A stretch of 64,000 nt of DNA, taken from Schizochytrium sp. TIO01. Its lineage: Eukaryota > Sar > Bigyra > Thraustochytrida > Thraustochytriidae. Within the stretch, counting starts at the first letter, position 1; the number at the start of each line of letters is the position of its first letter. A program made the translations under genes and the position numbers. The stretch is from positions 6,530,668 through 6,594,667 of the forward strand of contig SMSO01000032.1 in the NCBI GenBank assembly GCA_004764695.1, in the 5' to 3' direction. This document shows positions 1 through 10,294 of the stretch, in pieces. Below the pieces are notes generated by a model. The model was not told the origin of the DNA. It saw only the letters and a list, made by a program, of their open reading frames with translations, and did not search any database.

Positions 1-838
1 TTGCGCGAAGGTCTCTTCTTGAAGTGGGCGGGAACAAAATGTGGGAATTTTCATTTGTAATGCGAAGCATCGGGGCAATGCCTCGGCGTGAAGAAGGTAG
101 GACCCTTCTATTAGCACCTTTGAATTCATTCATTTTCTCCTTTCTTGCGAGAGCTTTTCCAGTCAAGAAATACATATTGGATAGACGGAGCCTGGATAAC
201 ATGGCCAACAAAAGACATTCTTTCGAGTTCATGAGTACCTTGCACGTTGTGTGAGTAGTGGAAGATTTAAAAAACCAATGATTGGTTGTCTACATTCCCA
301 ACATCCGTTTTTGGTCCTTGGAAGAAAGCACAGCAAAAAAATTGAGTTCATTTTAGCCAGCGCACACCTCGTCTTGATAAGGTCTTTGAAAGGAAGGTTA
401 GTAGTAATCACTCCTGGCAATTTCACGTTTATTAAAAAGATGCGAACAAATAATTTGTCAGATGCGCTACCTAGGATCACATTTTGAAAGGAATTAATAC
501 TTATCAATCATAGTAGTAGCATCTATATTATATTATATTATATTATAAGGATTTGTATACAAAGTAGCAAAAAATGAGTCCAGCTACAGAAAAGAAATAG
601 TGGGCGAGTCAATAATTCACACTACAGTGAGTGGAAGTGAGAAGAAAATGCAAAGACCATAAATACGACCCTTCACCATGCAGGGGTGTACCCAATTCAC
701 ATCAACCACACGCACTCCTGAGCAGGTAGGATCTGGCTCCTCAAGAGGGATGAAAGAGTGCATGCACATGGTAAAAGGAATTGATATCCTTACCAGGAGC
801 AAACACGGGGTTGACGTTGAAGAATACCAACACTATCT
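1..838. other. Intergenic left edge, no gene recognised
   Basis: This stretch lies downstream of the minus-strand kinase gene and runs to the window edge. Open frames on both strands are short and show no recognisable motif. A short AT-rich pentamer tract (TATTA-type) lies at about 524-548. Nothing else stands out. Confidence 0.6.
524..548. repeat. AT pentamer microsatellite
   Basis: About five tandem copies of a TATTA-like pentamer, seen directly. It sits about 290 bp past the kinase stop codon. Confidence 0.8.
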
Positions 839-3607
839 TTAAACCTCAACATCAAAAGTGTTGAACATTTGCTCCCAAAGTTTAGAAAGACGCTTACGTG
901 CAGATTCTGATGACATGCGAAGACCAAGTTGCTCAGCAAGACTTCCCAGAGCTTCAACACTTTTAATGTTGACCCCTGCTGCAACTGCTTTACGAACAAT
1001 TTTTTTCAATTCTGCCCATTGTCCTTCGCGGCCTCCCGATTTATTTTCTTCGGTGAAAGAGGTGCCTACAACCTTATCAAATGGGTAGCATTCTGTAAGA
1101 AATGGGTGAAGAAGAGCCTCACTCGCTGTAATTCGATGCTGCGGATCCTTTTGTAGGCACTTGGACACTAAATCACATAGACCTTCGCTAAATTTGCCTT
1201 TTGACAAGCAGGGTGGGTCTTGCTCGCTAATGGCCTGAACAAGGCCCCAATAACCTTGCTCATCATACTCTGTTTGAAATGGGTAGCTACCGACAGCACA
1301 GACTAAAGCTGACAACCCCACTGACCATAAATCAGCAGGATAAGAATAACCCTCGTCATCACCTGTAATACGTTCTGGAGCCATATAAGAAAGAGATCCA
1401 ACAAAGGTGTTTGCCGCAGATAAAGAGCCAAAGGAGTGTGCAATTCCAAAATCACTCAGCTTTACCATCCCTGAACGGTGAGAAATAAGCATGTTTGCAG
1501 GTTTAATGTCTCGATGGAGCTGGCGCAGTCCGTGAAGGTGGCGCAGTCCACGAAGAACACAATGAAGCATGCATGCAATTTCACGTTCCTCCAAAGGTCC
1601 ATGGGCACTGAGGCGATCCTCAACAGAGCCACCACCCATCCACTCTAGTACCAAATTAATCGTTGATTCATCTCGATCAACAAAGGCATTGTGCATTCCC
1701 AGAATATAAGGACACGTTCGGGGAAATGTAGCATCTGAAGAAGCCAAAGGAACAAGATGGTTCCTATAGAGAGCTTTAATCTCAGACACAGTTTGGGCAC
1801 GTTTATTATCGTCAAACACAGGAACCACCTTGACTGCAACAAGTCGCAAAGTATACCGATGCAGAGCCTTGTAGACTACTCCGCTGGCGCCTTTACCTAC
1901 CCGATTAAGAAGAACAAGCGCATCACCCTGGATCGGATCACCTTCAACGGCATCCAAACCATGTTTGTTGGCCGTATTTGACGCTGCTAGCACGCGTAGG
2001 CTACTTGCATGGGAAGGTCGGGGGCGAGAAACATGTTCACCAGGACTCAACGGAGACTTTTTTTCGTCACTTTGGGTTTTGCTTTCAACGGATGCCAAGC
2101 TACTCTGAGAAGTTGGTGATTCAAAACGAGGGGTCTTGTACAAAGGCGAGGACAACGAATGCGTGGCATTGCTATCCAAGCCAGATTCGTGAAATGAATC
2201 TACATCTGGGGTCGGAGATACGCCACTAGCACGAACAAGAAACCCAGGTACATGCAACGTACCTGAGCTACTGAGTTCGTAATAAATACTGTCAGAGCGG
2301 CTAGTTGAACGTCCCCCTCGGCTGCTGCTGCTACAGCGGCTACTACTGCCTCTTCTACTACGCTCAAAGCCAGTATTCTTAGGTGAAAATAAAACCCGTT
2401 GTTGCTCAAACCCACCCCCTGGACTGCTAGCATAAGAACGGGCTCCGTGTGGAGAGTTCGCAGTAAACAAACCAGGCAATTCTTGATTGACATCCTCATC
2501 TACGAAGATTTTATCATTTTCTTTCTCTTTGCTGTCAACTTCATCATTATCTGCATTTGTGAAATCTTCATCCAATCTTAGCTCTTCGCAGAAGCGACTA
2601 CGCCGCAAACTTGTCGGGGAGAGTTGTGGCATCTTCGCAGTGGATGAAGACGAAGCTTCAAGGTTGCAATTGTCCTGATATACAGTTTGTGGCCAGCGCG
2701 GAGGCGGGGTGTAAAATGCGCTTGTTTGCGAAAGACGGCCATTCCAGTTTTCATCGTCCTGACCCTCGTTATTATCTCCATCCTCCTCCTCTTCTTCAAT
2801 GTCAATACCCAGATTCAGCATTGGCGTGTTTTGCCCAAACATATTTCTCCGTTTTTCGCTCAAGGACCTATTGTTACCTTTTGAAGAGGAAGAAGAGCTA
2901 TAGCCCAGGGTGACTGCGTCGTCTGCAGATTTGAAGCGCGATTGTGATGAAGTAATATTTCGCACTGGTGTTTGCCACATTGGGGGTGGGGGAGGAGACA
3001 TTCCACCATCGCTAGTTTCTCTGAAAAGTTGTTGTGATTGTGTTTCCGTATCTTGTTTCATAACATTTTCATATTGGGCTCGGAAAGATGAAGTATCTCG
3101 TGAATGTTGTTGCTGCTGATGCCATGATTGGGGTTGGGATGTAGATCTTCTATAGGACTCGTCTTCGCTTTCAAATTTGGACTCAGTCGCAGCCCGATGG
3201 CTCTGTGGTGATCTCGTCTTAGTAATTGCAAAGCCACGACCATTGTGCGGGCCACTTAAAACATGGCGAGGCTCTGTCGGCGACGGGAGGAGTTTTGGCA
3301 CAAATTCGTCGGTCATCCTCATATCTGAACTTCTGGGTGCATTTGCAATACCTACCCTTGCCAATGCCAATAGCATGTCTTGATCAGACACGCCGTCTTC
3401 TTGCTCTCCGGAAGGAAAATTCTTTAAAGTACTCTGTTCCTTTTGGTGGTGCTTTTTCGTTGCATGTGACTTTGAAGAGGTTACTGGCTTAGTTTCGTTT
3501 GATGATTTTTTTGACGATGAGACAGGTGTTTGAGGCTGTGTCTTTGATTCTTCCCGTGTGCTTGGCCTTTTTCGCCGCCTCGAGAACAGCCTACGAGCCT
3601 CCTGCAT
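839..3607 (-). CDS. MAP2K-like (STE7-type) protein kinase with long disordered N-terminus
   Basis: This is a 922-residue intronless protein starting at ATG (3605-3607). Residues 1-560 are low complexity: Ser-rich, with Gln and Pro runs (SPPPPP near 204-209) and an acidic EEEEED patch near 271-276. The kinase domain covers about 562-838. It has the glycine loop GKGASG (571-576), the ATP-anchoring lysine in AVK (K593), the catalytic HRD (D700) with IKPAN following, DFG (719-721) and APE (743-745). The activation segment S-A-A-N-T-F-V-G-S plus YMAPER matches the MAP2K signature, with S730 and T734 in the places of the two phosphorylated MEK residues. The family phosphorylates MAP kinases in cytosolic signalling cascades. 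The 80-residue C-terminal tail is helical and unassigned. A STE20 kinase is the main alternative, but the SxxxT-F-V-G loop favours MAP2K. The partner MAPK cannot be inferred. Confidence 0.9.
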   Translation of the reverse strand: MQEARRLFSRRRKRPSTREESKTQPQTPVSSSKKSSNETKPVTSSKSHATKKHHQKEQSTLKNFPSGEQEDGVSDQDMLLALARVGIANAPRSSDMRMTDEFVPKLLPSPTEPRHVLSGPHNGRGFAITKTRSPQSHRAATESKFESEDESYRRSTSQPQSWHQQQQHSRDTSSFRAQYENVMKQDTETQSQQLFRETSDGGMSPPPPPMWQTPVRNITSSQSRFKSADDAVTLGYSSSSSSKGNNRSLSEKRRNMFGQNTPMLNLGIDIEEEEEDGDNNEGQDDENWNGRLSQTSAFYTPPPRWPQTVYQDNCNLEASSSSTAKMPQLSPTSLRRSRFCEELRLDEDFTNADNDEVDSKEKENDKIFVDEDVNQELPGLFTANSPHGARSYASSPGGGFEQQRVLFSPKNTGFERSRRGSSSRCSSSSRGGRSTSRSDSIYYELSSSGTLHVPGFLVRASGVSPTPDVDSFHESGLDSNATHSLSSPLYKTPRFESPTSQSSLASVESKTQSDEKKSPLSPGEHVSRPRPSHASSLRVLAASNTANKHGLDAVEGDPIQGDALVLLNRVGKGASGVVYKALHRYTLRLVAVKVVPVFDDNKRAQTVSEIKALYRNHLVPLASSDATFPRTCPYILGMHNAFVDRDESTINLVLEWMGGGSVEDRLSAHGPLEEREIACMLHCVLRGLRHLHGLRQLHRDIKPANMLISHRSGMVKLSDFGIAHSFGSLSAANTFVGSLSYMAPERITGDDEGYSYPADLWSVGLSALVCAVGSYPFQTEYDEQGYWGLVQAISEQDPPCLSKGKFSEGLCDLVSKCLQKDPQHRITASEALLHPFLTECYPFDKVVGTSFTEENKSGGREGQWAELKKIVRKAVAAGVNIKSVEALGSLAEQLGLRMSSESARKRLSKLWEQMFNTFDVEV

Positions 3608-5739
3608 TGTCAGCCGCTCCTGTGGCTTCTCTATGTCTACTCAAGGTTTGATTTTCGTAATTTCACAGCGTAATAGGCCTCACCACGTCTCCGAATCGCA
3701 GAGCGTCAAACTCTGTTAAAAACTGCAAATTTCGGCCCTCAACACGTCAAAGCCCAATAATTATTCGCGACAAACTGCAAATGGGCAGCAAAGAATGCTA
3801 GAAAGTACGAGTATATCTAGATATTTTACACTCTTCAAACCCCTTGGAACCAGCGTAAAGATGTGCGAAACCACAATGTATGTGTATGTAGAAAAGTATA
3901 GAATATGTAAATATATAGAGACAGTCGTTCCCGTGCTGCTTTCGTCGCTTTTCCTTGGGTAGTTTTTCCGTTGCTGCAATCTGGTGACTAGATACGGTTT
4001 ATATTAATCCAGTAGAGCTGTCACTGCAGCAGTCCTCCGCTCCTTCTCCTCCAAAGCGGTGGCGCTTTGTCGCGAGGGACGCCGTGGGGCTGGCTGGATG
4101 GCGTACCTGGCGTCGGCAGAACGTAGAGAATTTAATTTAGTACCGGCAGCGGGCCAAAAGAGTTTTAACGACAGCAGCGAACCCGAAGCTGAGCTCAGCC
4201 CAGAGAGCCCGGGTCCCTGCTCCTCCGGTCCTGACGCGGTCGGTGCGCGGGCCGCCCGTGCGAGCAGCTCCGGACTTGGCCTTTTAGGAAAGAGGGAGTG
4301 CGAGAGCTGATTGTTTCCGAATATTTAATATTTAGCACAATCAATCAATCAATCAATAAAGAAATTATTCACATATAAACTGTATACAAACAAAGCACTT
4401 TAGTTCGTTCTTTTGTTCAGAAATGAAACATTTTCGTTCTCACTCGCGGTAGGAGGTCTTAGCGCGGCGCTAAGAAGGCTCGAATTGGGAAAGAGAAGAA
4501 AAGGAGAAGAAAACTACTAGCAGTGTCTAGCAGTAGACTAGAGTAGCAGCAGCTCTGGAGAAGGAAAGAAAAGTTGTTGCGCACTCTATTTACTAAATAG
4601 TCGCACAAAGTACTCGAAGTTACCCAACCTTAATCACATAAGCTACTCCGTAAGCCTCTCTAGAGAGATCGTTTGAAGGTTTTAAGGGAAAGCATATATC
4701 GCTGAGGCTCTTTGTGCATTGCTTGGAATGACGTGACGAGGAGAGGTAAAGTGTAAATCAAAAGGGCGTATGAATGCAAGTGATGGGTACTTGGACAATA
4801 GATGCACGCACAAGAGCGATGAATGACGCAAAGAAATCGAACGGCTCAAGTCTTTGCAAGTAATCCTAGCAGCGCAACGCCGTTTTCAGGAGGCATGATC
4901 CTCTTGTGATTGTGTAATTCGAAGCTGAAGCTGGTGGTGAAATATGGTGAAGACTTGGAACGCAGCAGCGAAAGTGTTCTCAGAGTGTTAACACTCAAAG
5001 CTTGCGTTGGATAACTTGAGGTAAATCGTTGTCTTAGTTGTCGTGACGAAGGGAGTTTACTGAGACTTCGCTATTCGAAGTAATGTAATAAAACATGACG
5101 CCTAAGGTACATGTCTTCTCGATCTTCGTGGCGAGGACGAAGAAATGATCTAACTTGGTGTGAAGATATGCCACTACTGTACAGGAAGCAAGAGACGATA
5201 AGATGACAACCAGCGGAGGATCTCAGTTTTCTTTTCTACATCACAAGAAGAATTAACGCACTCATGAAATGCTGCGAACGAAGAGGATAAAAATAAACAA
5301 CCAAATCATCTCCTCATCTAAGCCGTTTACCGTGTTCATAGTCAAGCCCTCTTTCTTCGTCTTCTAGCCACATTTCGCAATCCCCTTCTTTCATTCTGTC
5401 CGGAGCTACACATCTTCTTCACTCAACCCCATCCATCCAAATGAAAGAAGATCTCCTATCCCAATCCAATTTTTCAAGCATGCCTAAGCCCAGCCCTCAC
5501 ATTCAAATGTCTGTCTTCATTCAACCCTTTTGCCAGTCTGCCATCGTCCACGCAACTCATCAGTTTGCGCGCTCCTTAAGGGGACCTCGATTCACGTCAA
5601 CTGCCTCTAGCTAGAGGTAAGCGACCAAGCGCTGCCAATCAACAGACCTATTTAGCGGTCTATAATAGGCCATTAGATAGCCCCCTTTCGCTGACCGTCG
5701 GCCCTGCCAATGCTAGAAGAGAGAGAAAGCGTGGTATTA

Positions 5740-5776
<37 letters not shown>

Positions 5777-5933
5777 AAGAAGAGCGCTTATAATAATAGA
5801 GACAACCACTTGGAAAAGGCAAAAGCCATCGAAATTGCGAAACAGCAGTCAATTCGTAAAAGACAGACCAAGGCAGCGAGTTCGCTTGTGCAGCTGTACG
5901 CTCGTGAACCCCCAAACCTCCTCCCCTGTGACG
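3608..5933. other. Divergent intergenic region, kinase / mL54
   Basis: These 2.3 kb separate the divergently transcribed kinase and mL54 genes, so both promoters should lie here. No open frame with recognisable protein content was found; the longest plus-strand candidate (4059-4310) begins at GTG and is Ala/Ser/Gly-rich. The only clear structure is the GA tract next to mL54. Confidence 0.6.
5741..5781. repeat. (GA)n tract upstream of mL54
   Basis: An almost pure GA dinucleotide run of about 40 bp, ending about 150 bp before the mL54 start codon. GA/CT tracts near promoters can exclude nucleosomes in other eukaryotes; that role here is only a guess. Confidence 0.85.
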
Positions 5934-6320
5934 ATGCTCCGCGCTTGCGTGTTCTCAACCCCGGCCTGCGCCGCTCGCAGGAGGCTGACTGCTGCCATGC
6001 CGCGCATGATGATGTCCACAGAGGCCTCCGCAGAGGCTGCTGCTGCAGCGGAGTCTGGTGTGCCGCCTGAGGACCTCGAGTATGGAGCACCCGGCCAGAC
6101 CATCCCGGTGAACATCATGAAGGCCGGCGCTGACCCGGTCACTCTGCCCAAGAGCGAGTACCCTGAGTGGCTCTTCGAGCTCACCAAGCCTGAGGAGACT
6201 GAGAAGGAGCTCCTCCAGCGCAAGGATGAGGTCACCTGGAAATCCGGCGGTGCCAAGTACTTCCGCCGTAAGAACCGCCAGCGCATCAAGGACAACAACA
6301 TGCGCGGAGACGCCTTGTAA
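5934..6320 (+). CDS. Mitochondrial large-subunit ribosomal protein mL54 (L37/L54 family)
   Basis: This is a 128-residue protein. I start it at the ATG at 5934 (A at -3) rather than at in-frame codons further 5', because this start gives a typical mitochondrial presequence: Arg/Ala-rich with no acidic residue before about position 30 (MLRACVF, ARRRL). The mature part carries the family hallmark around residues 67-85, a short D-P-V stretch followed by EYPEWLFEL, and a basic C-terminal segment with YFRRKNRQRIKDNNM (109-123). In yeast the homologue is Mrpl37 and in animals MRPL54, a component of the mitochondrial large ribosomal subunit. Its length fits the family. Third codon positions are strongly G/C, as in adenosine kinase, which suggests high expression. 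The gene is intronless and its neighbours give no functional hint. Confidence 0.85.
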   Translation: MLRACVFSTPACAARRRLTAAMPRMMMSTEASAEAAAAAESGVPPEDLEYGAPGQTIPVNIMKAGADPVTLPKSEYPEWLFELTKPEETEKELLQRKDEVTWKSGGAKYFRRKNRQRIKDNNMRGDAL

Positions 6321-8212
6321 GGACCTGCCTGCTCTCTTGCTTTACCTCACTGATGCGCTGCATCTTTACCTCACATCCGCTCCTCGATTGCAATTTTCAT
6401 TACACTATCCACCAAGTCAACTTGTTATCGATCTGACCTATTAGAAAAATCAAAAGCGTACGTGCTTGTGATTTTTTTTCGAAGGGTCGACTTCTCGACG
6501 ATACCTACAAAACTAACTCCTCGATCGTGTCTACGCTCGTGCCCATTGAATTAACAAACTAGCTAGCTGACTGCACATGGGCTGGTTGGGTAAATACAAT
6601 GGCATCTTCACGTAAGAGGTTTGTCTGGCCATCTAAGGCCTACATTTATTGCTCACAATATCACGCTGGGCTGCGCCACCGCGTGCATGGTGTTTTTTTG
6701 CTGCTTTTGCGCATGGCTTGGGACGAAATGAGCACTTGCTCAGGCACTGCGAAATGCCACGCGAAGGTTATAGTTTGTTTGCTACCGACTTAGATTTGCG
6801 ATGATTTAGAACCGTAAATCTAATCAGCTGCCTGCAAATTAGGCGTTCTTCAGTGTTCAACAAGTAAATTTCCCATGTTGGTGCCGTTCTCACAGCTTTG
6901 GAAGGCTGCCTTGCAAAGTCCTTTTCCTTCTTTACAGAAAATAAAAACTAAAACACATTGATAATTTCAGGATTGTGCCATACTTGCTGAATCTTATTTC
7001 AATTAATTCCAAAGAGTAAACCGTGCATGTTACATTCACATCATATATAGATCTATATCTAGTGAAAGAAAGCTATTTTGGTTTACCAAAGAAATCGACC
7101 TTCATTTCGTGTATTCCTATATGAAAATTGGAAAATAGCATGAATTAACCTGTGAACCCTTCCATACAAGCATTGGATGTATTCTTCTTCTAAATTCAGA
7201 AACTCACGTTCTCCCGCCACCTCTCTATGAGATTGCGAACATCTCATTGTGAGCAATTCAGTTCCTGTGCTCTAACAGCATTGAGTAATTGTTTTGGCTA
7301 GAGTGTTTTCATCAAGCCAAAAAATTTTAACTCAGTACCAATGACAAAATGAAAGTGGTGCTCGAACATTTACAGTTTGGACGTATATCAGAATAATGTA
7401 AAGCCTTGCACATCTACCTGCATTGATATATAACTTATAGCACGTTGTTCAGTGTTGATCGAGGGAGACTTTATTGCGGTTATTCTCATTGCAAGCCTAC
7501 GAGGTCTCATCTCTCCCTTCTTCCTCTCCACTCCAGCGCTCACCGGCAGAATTGGCAATTTTTGCGCAACCCATTTCCTTCGCACCCCACATCGTCGTCT
7601 CAGTAGGTACGCCCATTTCCCATAGTAAATTCTCCTCGACTCCAGACTGGCTGATATAATCATCACCGCTTCTACACCACTGCACTTCACATCTCACAAT
7701 TCTCTTCCACTTCGCTTGTACTGACAGCCAAGTTTCTGCGAATGCCACAGTGATAGTTATTTCACTCCTCTTTACGGAACAGAGATGAATGTATGAATAA
7801 GTTCTATTTCCAACCTGTGAATCAATCTATTCTTTCCCATTCAAAGTCTTATGTTGTGATGCTAGGCTTGCGCCCTTTCCAGTGCTGATTATAATTTGGT
7901 AGTGACAGCGTGTACTTTTCACTTAAGGTTTCCATCACCGTGATCGATCTATCCATATCTACCATCTACATAGTAGTACTAATTAGAGATCATATCTTTA
8001 CTTCTTCTTCTTCTTCTTTATCTTCTTTTTGGTTGTGCTTGGAGCCATCGGGCGTGCGGTGACAGTAAACCCAAACGCGAATACACCGTAGACTCGCCAA
8101 CTTAACAGTGCGAGTCTGTTGCGTGTCGTGGACTGCGAACATATCTGCAGCATTGTACTCTGTCTTGCTTGCAAGTTTAAGGTCGTAGTTTTATTGAACT
8201 TTGCTTGCCAGG
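6321..8212. other. Intergenic, mL54 to clathrin light chain
   Basis: These 1.9 kb hold the mL54 3' region and the clathrin light chain promoter. Open frames here are short and unrecognisable. A (CTT)n tract lies at 8001-8018, about 200 bp before the clathrin start. Confidence 0.6.
8001..8018. repeat. (CTT)n microsatellite
   Basis: Six CTT units followed by a less regular pyrimidine stretch, in the presumed promoter or 5' UTR of the clathrin light chain gene. Confidence 0.8.
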
Positions 8213-9165
8213 ATGGCAGAAGAGGAGGATCCCTTCGGCTTCGGCGAAGAGAACCACGGCGAGATGTCGCACGAGGACGATATCAATGATCCGTTTCAAG
8301 AGGGAGACGATGAGGGACAGCCCTCTATCGATGCCTTTGGAGAATCTGATGACGTCGACGGCCAGGATGTAAGTTTGTATAATGACTTAATATTGTGATG
8401 ACCGGCACTCTTTCGTCGGATACGTTGGTTAGGTGGTCTAAATAGGCGATTGTGAAGATCTCAATATTACATTCACCGTAGAGTTCTAATATCGATTAAA
8501 TCCATAATCGTAAAGTAAAGTACTATGCCCTGAAATGACACGGGTAGGGGTGCGCATACTGTTTGGGATGATAAATCTTTTGTAGAGTCGGGATTCATGA
8601 CTCACTTAAATTGGGATTTTTGTATTTGGTTTGGTACGCGCTAAAACAGGCTTTCGAAGAATCTGAGGACCCTGCAGGTGGATACGCTGACCTTGGAGCT
8701 GATGAGGACTTTGGAGGACACGATGACATGATGGGAGGTGCAGACTTGCAAACTCAGCAGCAACAGCAGCAGCCGCAGCAGCAGAGTGCTCCTTCTGACG
8801 AGGATGCTGATGAAGATGATGCAGCTTTGCGTGCTTTCCAGCGCAAGTGGGAGGCTGAGCTTAGTGAGAAGGATGCCAAAATGGAGGCTGAGCGCAAAGA
8901 AATGCTCGAGCGTGCCAAACAGGAACTTGAGCAATTTAAGGTTGACAAGCAAAAGGCTCTCGAAGAGAAGCAGAAAGCTAACCGTGCCCAGGAATCTGAG
9001 TTCCTCGAGGACATCAACGAGGCCCTTACTGCTGAAAACCCCTGGGAACGTATCCTCACCCTCGTAGACATTAACCAGAGTTCAAAGGAGGCCGGCGATC
9101 GCGATTTGGCTCGCCTACGGAAGATCTTCGTGCAGCTGAAGAACGACCCGCCTGCATCTAGCTAA
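8213..9165 (+). CDS. Clathrin light chain (two exons: 8213-8368, 8650-9165)
   Basis: The spliced product is 223 residues. Exon 1 starts at the ATG at 8213 (GCCAGG before, G at +4) and encodes 52 residues with two DPF motifs (near 6-8 and 26-28), a pattern that can bind endocytic adaptors. Exon 2 resumes in phase 0 with AFEESEDP and carries an acidic region, a Gln-rich run (about 86-97), a charged coiled-coil (about 110-170) and the family hallmark NPWER (182-186), followed by RLRKIFVQLKNDPP. Clathrin light chains bind the hub of the heavy chain through the coiled-coil and regulate coat assembly in vesicle traffic. The length fits known light chains. Without splicing, exon 1 runs to a stop 10 codons into the intron. 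The gene ends 491 bp from the convergent prefoldin gene. Confidence 0.93.
8369..8649 (+). other. Intron of clathrin light chain
   Basis: A 281-bp phase-0 intron with donor GTAAGT and acceptor AACAG. Removing it joins a short acidic N-terminal exon to the coiled-coil exon in frame. Confidence 0.88.
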
Positions 9166-9656
9166 CTGTTGGGGAAACTTTCTCGTCACCAATCTATGTC
9201 AATCACAACCACCATCTTGTGCGATGAATCAATACATTTGTACTTGTCTTCTTGCACGCATTTGACTCCTCCCCTTCATGACAATCGTTAACTTGTCTTT
9301 GATCTGTCCTCTCAGTAGTCGATTCTATAGATTTTTGAGGAACCAAATAGAGCACCAAGTTTACGAAGCGGCAGGGGCCGCAACTATAGGTATAAATAAA
9401 GAATATATAGTACTCCACAAATTCGCATTCTCTACATTGCGATTTTTCAACTTCTCTCTTATCAATATAGGTTTATAGGCTCTTTTTTTTTGCAATAAAA
9501 AAAAACAAGTCGAAATAAAAGCTTGCGAATACTGCATTTATTCCCAAGAATTGAAATTAAAGAAAAAAACAACCTTCAGATTGTATAGTCTTATGATCGG
9601 ATAGATATAATCCAAAAACATCGTTGTATTTGTTTGTGTAAAAAAATATAAGGTTA
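9166..9656. other. Convergent 3' intergenic region
   Basis: These 491 bp between two convergent stop codons must hold both 3' UTRs and terminators. The part after about 9400 is AT-rich with T and A runs (9484-9510). No coding content was seen. Confidence 0.6.
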
Positions 9657-10294
9657 TCACTCTTCATCTGCAGGTTTTTGCTGCTTCTGCTGAATTTCAG
9701 CAACCTGCTGCTGCAAGTTAGCGATCTCCGTCTGAAGTTTGCCTTTGGCAGCTTCCTTTTCTTTAAAAGTGTTATCCAAGCGCTCACTGTAATACCACAC
9801 ACAGCCCCACATTAATGCAAAATAAGTTATGTCAGTCCCTATTCAACACTCGTGGATGTTCTTGCATAAAGGCTTTACTAAAAGTCATGTTTATGATAGG
9901 CACACTTGAAGCCAATCTAATTCAAATCTCTCTCTCCCTCTCTCTCCACAAATCCTGCATTTATAATATGGAATAAGTGCATTCAAGAACTTTATCTATA
10001 TTGAAATTTTCACCTGAAGCTCACTTACATTTCAGATTGCAGACGGTCCAAGCGCTGCTTGACCATAGCCTTTGCGTCTGCGAGGTCTACCTTTACAAGA
10101 ACGGGTCCCATGGACTTGAAGACTTCAGAGTCCTCATCAAGAATCTTTAGCTCACCCTCTACAGCCTGGTTCTCCATGAGCTGGGCACGAAGCTGCTCGG
10201 CCTGCTTGTTAAGCTGCTGTTGTTCCTCGTTCAGACCCTCATACTGCTTAATCAAGCTCTGTCCACGCTGCTCGATGGCATCCACCTCCGTCAT
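9657..10294 (-). CDS. Prefoldin subunit 6 (beta-type), two exons: 10029-10294 and 9657-9786
   Basis: The spliced product is 131 residues, close to the length of the animal homologue. Exon 1 begins at the ATG at 10292-10294 and encodes helix 1 plus the beta-hairpin core, with the diagnostic stretches AQLMENQAVEGELKILD and VFKSMGPVLVK. The donor is GTAAGT, and exon 2 restores the codon split after two bases (giving Ile) and continues as the second coiled-coil helix, ending QQKPADEE. Prefoldin is a cytosolic hexamer of two alpha and four beta subunits that passes nascent actin and tubulin to the CCT chaperonin; subunit 6 is a beta-type subunit. Without splicing the frame stops right after the donor site, so the second exon is needed for the C-terminal helix. 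It is convergent with clathrin light chain; no functional link is implied. Confidence 0.93.
9787..10028 (-). other. Intron of prefoldin subunit 6
   Basis: A 242-bp phase-2 intron on the minus strand with donor GTAAGT and acceptor TTACAG. It contains a CT-rich microsatellite-like stretch near 9930-9948. Confidence 0.88.

Noticed and set aside
8611-8649. Clathrin light chain starting at 8611 without exon 1
   Set aside because: The upstream part begins at TTG and lies in the intron. Joining exon 1 through GTAAGT/CAG gives a complete light chain with DPF motifs.
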